DNA from: DASSHA01 sp035693145
GTDB taxonomy: Bacteria > Chloroflexota > Limnocylindria > Limnocylindrales > CSP1-4
DNA length: 20,358 bases
Reading direction: 5' to 3'
Assembly: GCA_035693145.1 (NCBI GenBank)
Contig: DASSHA010000021.1
Coordinates: 1 to 20,358, forward strand
The notes below the pieces were generated by a model. The model did no database searches. It was given only the letters and a program-made list of their open reading frames with translations, and was not told the DNA's origin. A program made the position numbers and the translations under genes. Positions within the stretch are counted from its first letter, which is position 1. Each line of letters opens with the position of its first letter. Shown here piece by piece: positions 7,498 to 15,522 of this stretch.

Positions 7498-7821
7498 CTA
7501 CTCGCCGATGACCGCCCAGAGGAAGCCCATCATGATGAAGAAGCCGCTGAACAGCGCGATGAGGCCGAGCGCGCCGTAGGGCGAGTTCGCGCCCTCGTGG
7601 GGGACGAACTGGAGGCCGATCCCGAAGACGAGCGCCCAGACGATGAAGAGGATCGCGAAGAGGATCCGGGCATTCGAGCTCGTGATCGCCCGAACCCAGC
7701 CGGTCTGCCGACCTTCCGCGGACTTCGCCGACTTGAAGGCGATGAAGATGATCGCGAAGGCGAGCGCGAACGCAGTGCCGAACTCGACCGGGCGCTGGAA
7801 GGCGATCGTGAACAGCTGCAC
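7498..7821 (-). CDS. Small three-helix membrane protein of unknown function
   Basis: This 107-residue protein starts at GTG 7821, with GAGAGG about 6 nt upstream, and ends at TAG 7498. Three hydrophobic segments lie near residues 13-30, 53-74 and 83-105, separated by a basic loop (FKSAKSAEGRQTGWVRAITSSNAR) that is probably cytoplasmic. I recognise no enzyme motif. It is 229 bp upstream of the MMPL gene on the same strand; the gap makes co-transcription uncertain. The gap itself (7269-7497) shows no convincing gene. Confidence 0.72.
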   Translation of the reverse strand: MQLFTIAFQRPVEFGTAFALAFAIIFIAFKSAKSAEGRQTGWVRAITSSNARILFAILFIVWALVFGIGLQFVPHEGANSPYGALGLIALFSGFFIMMGFLWAVIGE

Positions 7822-8349
7822 GGACGGCCTCTCGGGCGACGGAGTGGATGTTCGCGGAAATCGTAACAGGAGCGCGGGGTTCGGCCGCCGGCCGTGAGGC
7901 AGCCCGGTCGGGCCTGGTCAGGTCCCACGTCGAGTGCCGGCTGGCTCGTTCGTCGTGCCAGGGCCGGACAGCCGAGCGCGCGCCGAGGTCGGCCCGTTCG
8001 CCGGCTCGCTCGAGCCTCGTTCGAGACAGGCCGGCATCGAGCTCGTGGCCGCCGGTCTCGCTGTTCGGCGCCGTCGTTGGTATTGCCTGTCAGGCGACGA
8101 ATCTTGCGGCGAGCTGTGGGGTCGTGCCCTGCCAGGCGCTGACGCGACACGGAATCAGCGTCGTCGGTGTCGGCGCGTACCCGCCCACGCAACGAGCCGA
8201 CGCGGGGACGCACGATTCATGGCCTCGCAGGCAACGGCGAACGCCGGCCCGCATCCCGCCGCGGCCACGATCCCGCCGTGGCCAGGACCCGCCCGCCCGC
8301 ACCCGTTGGGTCGAGCCGCACGATCGCGCCGCCGGACGGGGTGGCAGGA

Positions 8350-8368
8350 CGATGGTGGGATACCATCG
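8350..8368. promoter_or_regulatory. Inverted repeat upstream of kamA, possible operator
   Basis: A perfect 7-bp inverted repeat, CGATGGT-GGGAT-ACCATCG, with a 5-nt spacer lies 81-99 bp upstream of the kamA start. Size and symmetry fit a dimeric regulator site. The protein that would bind it is unknown. Confidence 0.4.
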
Positions 8369-8378
8369 CATCCAGTCT

Positions 8379-8393
8379 GCATAGGATTTATGC
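8379..8393. promoter_or_regulatory. Second inverted repeat upstream of kamA, overlapping a -10-like sequence
   Basis: GCATA-GGATT-TATGC is a 5-bp inverted repeat with a 5-nt spacer, 11 bp downstream of the previous one. It contains TAGGAT (8382-8387), a 4/6 match to a -10 element, but no acceptable -35 lies 17 bp upstream. It is locally AT-rich in a GC-rich genome. Confidence 0.35.
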
Positions 8394-8448
8394 GTGAGCC
8401 GCCGGCAGGCGGGTCTCGCTGAAGCATCTCCAGGAGGACGCTCGGACC

Positions 8449-9999
8449 GTGGAGCAGCTCCCCGCGGCGACCGACGATCGCCCCTTCGTCAACCTTCGGG
8501 ACCCCGCCCAGCGTCTCGGGCCGGACGGCAAGCCTGCGGTCAGCCGGCGCGCGCCGAAGTGGCAGGACGTTCCCGACGAGAAGTGGAATGACTGGCGCTG
8601 GCAGCTCAGCAACCGGGTCAACGAGCTCGACGAGGTCGCCGAGGTCCTCAACCTGACCGACGACGAGCGCGAGGGCCTCGGCGCGCCGGACAAGTTCCGC
8701 GTCGACATCACGCCGTACTTCATCAGCCTCATCGATCCCGACGACCCGAACGACCCCATCCGCCGCCAGGTCATCCCGACGGCGCGCGAGCACCAGGCCT
8801 TCACCGGGATGATGGAGGACTCGCTCGCGGAGGACCGCCACTCGCCGGTCCCCGGGCTCGTCCACCGCTACCCGGACCGGGTCCTCATGCTGCTCACGAC
8901 GCAGTGCGCGTCGTACTGCCGCTACTGCACCCGGAGCCGGATCGTCGGCGACCCGCGCCAGAACTTCAACCGCAAGGAGCACGAGGCGCAGCTCGACTAC
9001 CTCCGTCGCACCCCGCAGGTCCGCGACGTGCTCCTGTCCGGAGGCGACGTCCTGACGCTCGCGCCCAGGCTGCTCGATTCTGTCCTTCGCGGCCTCCGCG
9101 AGATTCCTCACATCGAGATCATCCGGATCGGCTCACGCGTCCCCGTCTTCCTGCCGCAGCGCGTCGACGACGAGCTGTGCGAGATGCTCGCGAAGTACCA
9201 CCCGGTCTGGATGAACCTGCACTTCAACACGCCGGCCGAGATCACGCCGGAGGTCGCCCGCGCCTGCGACAGGCTCACGAAGGCGGGCGTCCCGCTCGGC
9301 AACCAGTCGGTCCTGCTCGCGGGCGTGAACGACTGCGTGAACACGATGCGCGAGCTCGTCCACCGGCTCGTCGAGATCCGGGTTCGGCCGTACTACATCT
9401 ACCAGTGCGACCTGGTCGAGGGGTCGGGCCACTTCCGGACCCCGGTCGGCAAGGGCCTCGAGATCATGGAAGGCCTTCGAGGCCACACCTCCGGCTACGC
9501 GGTGCCGACCTACGTCATCGACGCCCCCGGCGGCGGCGGGAAGATTCCCGTGATGCCGAACTACCTGATCAGCTACAGCGATCACAAGGTCGTGCTCCGC
9601 AACTACGAGGGCTACATCACCACGTACGAAGAGCCGCTCGAGTACACGCCGCACGACAAGGGGTCGTGCCAGTACTGCCAACACCCACGAACCGAACCCG
9701 GGCAGTCCGGCATCCTCGGGCTCCTCGAGGGCGAGCGGATGTGGATCGAGCCGCGCGGGTTCGAGGAGACGCACGCTCGAGGGAACGCCGCCGCCCATCG
9801 CCTCCAGCGACCGGACAAGTGGGTGCCGTACGGCGTCGGGGCGATCGATGGTTCGGCCGTCGGCGTGGACGCTCGGCGCGAGCTGCCGGTGCTTGCCGAC
9901 GGCGGCGGGAACGGCAGCCAGCCGGAGTACGGGCCCGGCGAGGAGCCGCGGCCGCGCGAGGGGGAGCCGACGGCCAGCATCAACCACGAGCTTCTGTAG
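8449..9999 (+). CDS. kamA: L-lysine 2,3-aminomutase (radical SAM, PLP-dependent)
   Basis: This 516-residue enzyme should convert L-lysine to L-beta-lysine, used in lysine fermentation, osmolyte N-acetyl-beta-lysine or natural products. The radical SAM cluster is C153-x3-C157-x2-C160 (CASYCRYC). The PLP lysine is K365 in GGGGKIPVMPNY. The substrate-carboxylate/amine residues matching the clostridial enzyme are R162, D321 (YQCDL) and D358 (VIDAP); both aspartates argue for lysine rather than glutamate as substrate. Zinc-site cysteines C296, C407 and C410 are kept, but the position of the fourth is G405. About 80 residues after the family core form an extension: a conserved-looking part to about 465, then a Gly/Pro/Glu-rich tail. 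GTG 8449 is the only common start in frame; AGGAGG lies 11 nt upstream, a long spacing. No acetyltransferase partner is adjacent. Confidence 0.92.
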   Translation: MEQLPAATDDRPFVNLRDPAQRLGPDGKPAVSRRAPKWQDVPDEKWNDWRWQLSNRVNELDEVAEVLNLTDDEREGLGAPDKFRVDITPYFISLIDPDDPNDPIRRQVIPTAREHQAFTGMMEDSLAEDRHSPVPGLVHRYPDRVLMLLTTQCASYCRYCTRSRIVGDPRQNFNRKEHEAQLDYLRRTPQVRDVLLSGGDVLTLAPRLLDSVLRGLREIPHIEIIRIGSRVPVFLPQRVDDELCEMLAKYHPVWMNLHFNTPAEITPEVARACDRLTKAGVPLGNQSVLLAGVNDCVNTMRELVHRLVEIRVRPYYIYQCDLVEGSGHFRTPVGKGLEIMEGLRGHTSGYAVPTYVIDAPGGGGKIPVMPNYLISYSDHKVVLRNYEGYITTYEEPLEYTPHDKGSCQYCQHPRTEPGQSGILGLLEGERMWIEPRGFEETHARGNAAAHRLQRPDKWVPYGVGAIDGSAVGVDARRELPVLADGGGNGSQPEYGPGEEPRPREGEPTASINHELL

Positions 10000-10059
10000 A
10001 GCGCTTCGCCCCGCGGTCCGGACGAGGAAGGCGATCGATCCCCTCGTACCATCCCAGCG

Positions 10060-13000
10060 ATGGCGGGCAGTGCGACGAGTCCGGTCCTCGTCGGTCGTGA
10101 CGCCCCGCTCGCGGTGCTCCGCGACATCGTTCGGGGCGCTGCCTCGGGGTCTCCGGCCGTGGCCGTGGTGTCCGGGGAGGCCGGCATCGGCAAGAGCCGC
10201 CTCCTGGCGGAGTTGGTCGCGCCGCTTCGGACCGACGGGGTCCTCGTCGCCCTCTCGACGTGCGTGGAGGTCGGGGCCGACCTTCCGTTCCTCCCGCTTG
10301 CGACCCTCCTGCGCGGCCTTGTCCGCGAGCTGCCGGCGGACGTGCTCGCGAGGGCGACTGGCCCGAACGCCGACGATCTCGCGCGCCTGGTTCCGGAGCT
10401 GACGCCCGCGGTCGCACCCCGTCTGCCCCCGGGTGGCGGCCCCGACCGGTCCCGGATGTTCGAGGTCCTTGCGGCATTCATCGCCTCGGTGTCGGTCGAG
10501 CGGACGGTCGTCCTTGCGGTCGAGGACGCCCAATGGGCCGACGAGGGGACGGCGGCCTTCCTCGCCTATCTGGTTCGCGACCTCTCCGCCGAGCGGCTCG
10601 TGCTCTGTCTGACCGAACGGACGGGGGACCGGTCGCCGAACGATCGGAACGAACGGTGGCTGGCGGACCTCGACCGCGTGTCGATCACGACGAGGATCGA
10701 GCTCGAGCCGCTCGACCGGGCCGCGATCGCGCTCCAGCTGTCGAACCTCGCCGCGGAGCCGCCGCCAAGCGAGCTCGTCGACCGGGTCTGGCGCCGCTCC
10801 GACGGCAACCCGATGTTCGCGGAGGAGCTGTTCGCAGCCGCCCTCAGGGGCGAGCGCCTGCCGACGGGCCTGGCGCGCTCGCTCGACGTCCAGCTCCGCT
10901 CGCTCGCGCCCGGCGAGCGCGAGGTCCTCCGCGCGGCCGCCGTCATCGGCCGGCCGTTCGACGAGCGGCTCGTCGCCGAGGCGCTGCACCGTCCGATCGC
11001 CGACGTCGGCGGGTTCCTTCGGACCGCGCTCGAGGCGCGACACCTCGTCCTCGTCGACGACGGCCGGCTGGTGGCCTTCCGGCACGGCCTCCTCGCCGAG
11101 GCGGTCGAGCGCGGCCTGCTGCCCGACGAACGACGCTCGCTCCACGCCGCCGTCGCCGGGGTGCTGGACGGACGGCCCGAGCTTGCCGATCCGGCGCCCG
11201 CCGGCCCAGCCGCCGAACGGGCGCACCACTGGCTCGCCGCGGAGCGGTATCCGGAGGCCCTCTCGTCGGCGCTCGAGGCGGCACGCGCGGCGACCGCCGT
11301 CGGCGCGCACGAGGCCGCGGACGAGCAGTACGACCGGGCGCTGGGCCTGCTCGAGGCGCGCTCGGTGGCGCTGCCGGCGGATGTCGATCCCGTCGAGCTG
11401 CGTGCGGCAGCAGCCGAGGCAGCCGACCTCGCCGGCCGGCCCGAACAGGCGCTCGAGCGGATTCGGTCGGCGCTCCGCCTCGTCGACGAAGCAACGGACC
11501 CGGCGTGGGCCGGACGGCTGCGGTCACGACAGGGCTACTTCGGCTGGGTGCTCGGACGCGGCCGGGAGGCACTTGCCGATCATCGGCGCGCCGTCGAGCT
11601 CGTGCCCGAGGAGCCGCCGTCCGAGGCGCGCGCCCAGGTCCTGCGCGCATACGCGGGGGCCCTCATGGGCGCCGGTCGATACGCCGAGTCGAGGCCGATG
11701 GCCGAGCGGGCCGTTCGGGCCGCGGTGGCGGCAGGTGCTCGCGTGGAGGAGGCCCAGGCTCGAACGGTGCTCGGCTCGGACCTCGTCGCGCTGGGCGAGA
11801 TCGAAGGTGGGCTCGCCTCGCTCGCGCAGGCAGCCCGGCTCGCCGACGCCGCGGGCGTCCCTCCGGTCGCGATCGTCGCCCACCACAACCGTGCCGTCAG
11901 CCTGCTCGCGGCCGACCGCCATGACGAGGCTCGCGCGGAGGCGCTGCGTGCACGGTCAGTCGCGCGGGACAGCGGCCTTGATCGCCGCTACGGCGCGCAC
12001 ACGCTCGCGCCCGCGGCGGACGCGCTGCTCCGGGTGGGGAGACTGCGAACGGCCGTCGAGCTGGCCAATGAGGCGCTCGGCATCAGCGGCGGCCGCGGGA
12101 CGGTCTACCTCGACGCCGTCGCCGCCCGTGCGGCCGCGCTGCTCGGCGAACGGGAGCCGGCGCGTCGGTGGCTGGCGCTCGCCGACGATCTCGCTGTCGA
12201 TTCGGAGCTCGACCCTGACCTCGCGGCGTACCTCGCGGCGGCTCGGGCGGAGGTGGAGCTCGCGGACGGCCGGCCGGACACGGCCTTGACCGCCGTCCTG
12301 GCCGGTCTCGACGCGCTCGGAGGCCTGGACGACGCGTCGTCGATGGCGCCGCTCCTCCCGCTGGGCGCGGGCGCGCTCGCTGAGCTGCTGCGCGACGCGG
12401 ACGCGCGACGCGACCCAAACGCAGCCGCAGCGCTCGGAGCGGCTCGCACTCGGATCGGCGAGGCAGCCGCCGCGGTCGCCCGGACCGGGCGGACCGGGTC
12501 AGCCTCGGCGGCAGCCGACCTTGCCGCCGCAGAGCTCGACCGCGCAGCCGGGGTTTCGTCGGCCGACGCGTGGAGCGTGGTCGCGACCACCTGGGATCGG
12601 CTCGAGGGCGCGCTCTACGCGGCATACGCGCGTTATCGGGCGGCCGAGGCGAGGCTCCGCATCCGCGCGGATCGACGTGCGGCCGAGGACGACCTGAGAG
12701 CGGCGTTCGTGACACTGTCGACGCTCGAGGTCACGCCGCTGGTCCAGGCGGTCGTCGGACTGGCGCGCCAGGCGCGGATCTCGCTGCCCGCCACCGGCGT
12801 TCCTCCCGAGTTGGGTCACACGCCGGAACCGACGCCCACGCCCTCGGGCGGTCCTCCACTCTCCGTCCGCGAGCGCGAGGTGCTCGCGCTCGTCGCTGCC
12901 GGCCGGACGAACGGCGAGATCGCGCGCGAGCTGTTCATCAGCCGCAAGACCGCGAGCGTCCACGTCAGCCACATCCTCGACAAGCTCGGCGTCGCGAGCC

Positions 13001-13062
13001 GCGTGGAAGCGGCGATCAGCGCGGCGCGCCTCGGGATCGTGGCCGTCGACGACGAGGCCTGA
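10060..13062 (+). CDS. Large ATP-binding LuxR-family regulator (AAA/TPR/LuxR, LAL or MalT-like)
   Basis: This 1000-residue protein starts at ATG 10060 with the phrase VLVGRDAPLAVL, typical of the N-terminal ATPase of large LuxR-type regulators. Walker A is GEAGIGKS (39-46) and Walker B lies in VVLAVEDAQWAD (about 149-160). A long Ala/Glu/Leu/Arg-rich helical middle (about 380-900) fits TPR-like repeats. A LuxR/GerE helix-turn-helix closes the protein (about 935-993: LSVREREVLALV...GEIARELFISRKTASVHVSHIL). Such proteins are STAND ATPases that bind an inducer and activate specific promoters. It begins 60 bp after kamA on the same strand without a strong ribosome site, so it could be read with kamA or from its own promoter. 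The inducer is unknown. Confidence 0.9.
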   Translation: MAGSATSPVLVGRDAPLAVLRDIVRGAASGSPAVAVVSGEAGIGKSRLLAELVAPLRTDGVLVALSTCVEVGADLPFLPLATLLRGLVRELPADVLARATGPNADDLARLVPELTPAVAPRLPPGGGPDRSRMFEVLAAFIASVSVERTVVLAVEDAQWADEGTAAFLAYLVRDLSAERLVLCLTERTGDRSPNDRNERWLADLDRVSITTRIELEPLDRAAIALQLSNLAAEPPPSELVDRVWRRSDGNPMFAEELFAAALRGERLPTGLARSLDVQLRSLAPGEREVLRAAAVIGRPFDERLVAEALHRPIADVGGFLRTALEARHLVLVDDGRLVAFRHGLLAEAVERGLLPDERRSLHAAVAGVLDGRPELADPAPAGPAAERAHHWLAAERYPEALSSALEAARAATAVGAHEAADEQYDRALGLLEARSVALPADVDPVELRAAAAEAADLAGRPEQALERIRSALRLVDEATDPAWAGRLRSRQGYFGWVLGRGREALADHRRAVELVPEEPPSEARAQVLRAYAGALMGAGRYAESRPMAERAVRAAVAAGARVEEAQARTVLGSDLVALGEIEGGLASLAQAARLADAAGVPPVAIVAHHNRAVSLLAADRHDEARAEALRARSVARDSGLDRRYGAHTLAPAADALLRVGRLRTAVELANEALGISGGRGTVYLDAVAARAAALLGEREPARRWLALADDLAVDSELDPDLAAYLAAARAEVELADGRPDTALTAVLAGLDALGGLDDASSMAPLLPLGAGALAELLRDADARRDPNAAAALGAARTRIGEAAAAVARTGRTGSASAAADLAAAELDRAAGVSSADAWSVVATTWDRLEGALYAAYARYRAAEARLRIRADRRAAEDDLRAAFVTLSTLEVTPLVQAVVGLARQARISLPATGVPPELGHTPEPTPTPSGGPPLSVREREVLALVAAGRTNGEIARELFISRKTASVHVSHILDKLGVASRVEAAISAARLGIVAVDDEA

Positions 13063-13066
13063 CGCC

Positions 13067-13082
13067 GTCGCGCCGGCGCGAC
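13067..13082. terminator. Perfect 16-bp palindrome between convergent genes
   Basis: GTCGCGCCGGCGCGAC is self-complementary and starts 5 nt after the LuxR-type stop codon, before the convergent ACT-like gene. It could act as a two-way transcription stop, but no T tract follows on either strand. A 10-bp direct duplication (AGCCGCGACG twice, 13091-13110) lies next to it. Confidence 0.35.
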
Positions 13083-13114
13083 ATCGAGGTAGCCGCGACG
13101 AGCCGCGACGAGGC

Positions 13115-13576
13115 TCAGCCGGCCTCGAACCGCATCGTCGTCACCTGGACCGGGACGCGGCGCGCACCACGACCCGGCGTCCCGACGAAGATCTCGTGGA
13201 CGAGCTCGTCGCCGCCCAGGCTCGAGATGTACTGCTCGAGCGCGCCGGCGGTGTCCTCGAGGTCGGCATGGTGGACTTCGACGACGTCGGCCGGGTAGCC
13301 CGCCGCCCGCAGGGCATCGCGGGCGGCGTAGGTCTGCTGCTCGTCGTGCTCCTCGTCCGCGTCCACGGCGAACACGAACTCGCCGGTCGTCTCGATCGAA
13401 TGCCCACCGGCCATCCGGAGGTTGACGTCGGCCCGTCGAAGGACTTCGAGCATCGCCCGGAGAGCGCCGGGGCGGACGCCGATCGGGTCGGCCTGGATGA
13501 CGTCGCCGAGCCGCTTCTCCGCACCCACGCTGCCGCCGGAGGCCGTGCGGACGGACGATCGGACCTGGAGATGCAT
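13115..13576 (-). CDS. Uncharacterised small protein with an ACT-like segment
   Basis: This 153-residue soluble protein starts at ATG 13576, with AGGAGG 4 nt upstream, a strong ribosome site. Residues about 33-100 (IGVRPGALRAMLEVLRRADVNLRMAGGHSI..., then EFVFAVD and AARDALRAAGYPADVVEVHH) show the beta-alpha-beta-beta-alpha-beta rhythm and 'RPGAL' opening of ACT domains, which bind small ligands such as amino acids. No catalytic domain is attached. The final part has no motif I recognise. It is convergent with the LuxR-type regulator and followed in the other direction by another small gene on the same strand. The ACT assignment is by pattern only. Confidence 0.7.
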   Translation of the reverse strand: MHLQVRSSVRTASGGSVGAEKRLGDVIQADPIGVRPGALRAMLEVLRRADVNLRMAGGHSIETTGEFVFAVDADEEHDEQQTYAARDALRAAGYPADVVEVHHADLEDTAGALEQYISSLGGDELVHEIFVGTPGRGARRVPVQVTTMRFEAG

Positions 13577-13685
13577 CGCGCCTCCTCGTGCTCTGTCGGC
13601 TCGCGGTACGGGACGCGGGGATCGTGCGCCGCCGACGCGGCGATCACAAGACCCGGCCCCGCACGCGCAACGGACGGGGCATCGG

Positions 13686-13877
13686 TCAGCGGAGCAGGCC
13701 GGCGAGCATCGGGACCGCGGCGAGCCGCGCCCGGAGCCCGTTCGTCGCGGGCGTTCGCCGGAGGCGAGCCGACGGCCGGTCCTCGTGGGCGATCCTGATC
13801 TGGCGCTCGCGCTCGGCCTGACGATGGGATTCGGCGATCTTCTGCATCGCGAGGTCGTAGGCGATGATCGGATGCAT
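13686..13877 (-). CDS. 63-residue basic small protein of the MHPIIAY type
   Basis: I chose ATG 13877 (MHPIIAYDLAMQKIAESHRQ) because GGAGG lies 8 nt upstream and this N-terminus is one I recognise from small uncharacterised proteins in high-GC genomes; the frame is open to a GTG at 13922. An amphipathic helix (about 5-30, QKIAESHRQAERERQIRIA) is followed by a basic stretch and a hydrophobic C-terminal end (LAAVPMLAGLLR). Function is unknown. The promoter should lie in the 188 bp shared with the divergent 146-residue gene. Confidence 0.65.
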   Translation of the reverse strand: MHPIIAYDLAMQKIAESHRQAERERQIRIAHEDRPSARLRRTPATNGLRARLAAVPMLAGLLR

Positions 13878-14028
13878 GGTTCGGGCCTCCGTCTTCGACC
13901 GCCCGGACGGGTCGGCCGTCAACCCCGACGCTACGGTCGCGGCGGATGCGCGCCATCGGGCGGCCGCCTCATCGTTCGATGGTCGCCTACCTCATTTCCG
14001 CGACTCGCTGGACGCGGCTCCGCCCCGG

Positions 14029-14057
14029 TGGACCCGTCCCGCAATCCCGAGTAATCT
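14029..14057 (+). promoter_or_regulatory. Candidate promoter for a leaderless mRNA
   Basis: TGGACC (14029-14034, 4/6 to the -35 consensus) and TAATCT (14052-14057, a good -10) are separated by 17 bp. Transcription would start about 7-9 nt past the -10, at or next to the ATG at 14066. No separate ribosome site fits, so the message would be leaderless or nearly so. Confidence 0.5.
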
Positions 14058-14065
14058 CATCGGGA

Positions 14066-14506
14066 ATGACGATTGCGCCCGCCCCACTCGAGCTTCGCGC
14101 CGCTCCTGCCGGTCTTGCGGATCCTGAGGTCGCGCCGCCGGTGGTCGCGGAGCGCGGTGACCCGTTCGCCTCGCTGCGCGTCATCCATCTGCTCGCCCGG
14201 ATCCCGCGCGGGCGGGCGCTCCGCCTGGTCGACCTCGTGGACCGGCTCAATGCCGAGCACGTCGACTGGCTGTTCGACCTGGCGATCGTGACGGACGTCG
14301 TCGTCCAGCTCCAGGCGAACTGGATGACCGACTACCGGAACGTCGGGGGGCTCGTCATCGAGGATTCGCCGTTCGGACCGACGGTCGCCCTCGAGGACTC
14401 GAGTCGCGTCGACCCGTGGATCGTGCGGCAGGCGACGCTCGCGCGCGCCGCGTGCGACGACATCCTGCTCGCCTTCAGCCGCCGCGATCGGGTGACCGGC
14501 GAATGA
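14066..14506 (+). CDS. Uncharacterised 146-residue protein
   Basis: The frame is open from 13946, but I chose ATG 14066 (MTIAPAPLELRAAP) because a promoter ends just before it and the upstream part looks non-coding. The protein is soluble, with a Pro/Ala-rich start (1-30), a helical section (about 38-85, including LLARIPRGRALRLVDLVDRL and HVDWLFDLAIVTDVVVQLQ) and a C-terminal section with TDYRNVGGLVIEDSPFGP. I do not recognise a family and assign no function. It lies 130 bp upstream of the sulfurtransferase on the same strand and is divergent from the 63-residue protein. Confidence 0.65.
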   Translation: MTIAPAPLELRAAPAGLADPEVAPPVVAERGDPFASLRVIHLLARIPRGRALRLVDLVDRLNAEHVDWLFDLAIVTDVVVQLQANWMTDYRNVGGLVIEDSPFGPTVALEDSSRVDPWIVRQATLARAACDDILLAFSRRDRVTGE

Positions 14507-14636
14507 ACCGGATGGGCCGCTGCTCCTGTCCCTGGCGGGCCGCCGGTTCGTAAAGCCGGTCGAACGCCCGCGCACCTTCCCGAGCTCGTCTCTCTCGCCC
14601 GCCGCGCGCGGGCCACCTTTCGGAGGATCCGCCCCG

Positions 14637-15497
<861 letters not shown>

Positions 15498-15506
<9 letters not shown>

Positions 15507-15518
15507 CCCGCAGTCGGC
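15498..15518 (+). terminator. Hairpin over the sulfurtransferase stop codon
   Basis: GCCGGCTG (15498-15505) pairs with CAGTCGGC (15511-15518) over a 5-nt loop with one G-U pair. It spans the stop codon and sits in the 16-bp gap to the convergent debranching-enzyme gene. There is no T tract, so its role as a terminator is tentative. Confidence 0.3.
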
Positions 15519-15522
15519 GCGG

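Larger units (their letters stand above)
7822..8448. other. 627-bp gene-free stretch between divergent genes
   Basis: No frame here reads like protein: the open frames are arginine/proline/serine-rich, lack family motifs and have no ribosome sites. It must contain the promoters for the small membrane protein (leftward) and for kamA (rightward). Short palindromes occur at 7881-7893 (CGGCC-GCC-GGCCG) and 8085-8095 (GCCTG-T-CAGGC), with two more convincing ones at 8350-8393. I found no tRNA or recognisable riboswitch. Confidence 0.6.

Noticed and set aside
8001..8040. GTTCGAG-type T-loop look-alike suggesting a tRNA
   Set aside because: No acceptor, D or anticodon arms can be drawn around it.
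7848..8422. Open frames on both strands inside the long gap before kamA
   Set aside because: None has a ribosome site, a recognisable domain or plausible composition.
9133..11310. 725-codon minus-strand open frame opposite kamA and the LuxR-type gene
   Set aside because: Both sense genes have clear family motifs over the whole span; the antisense product is low-complexity Arg/Glu/Val-rich.
13091..13110. Two tandem copies of a 10-bp unit as a repeat array
   Set aside because: Only two copies in a GC-rich gap; too few for a CRISPR or a meaningful array.
14507..14636. Possible structured RNA before the sulfurtransferase (GCCCGC/GCGGGC and GTTCG/CGAAC pairs)
   Set aside because: The stems are short, do not form a known RNA fold, and are expected by chance at this GC content.
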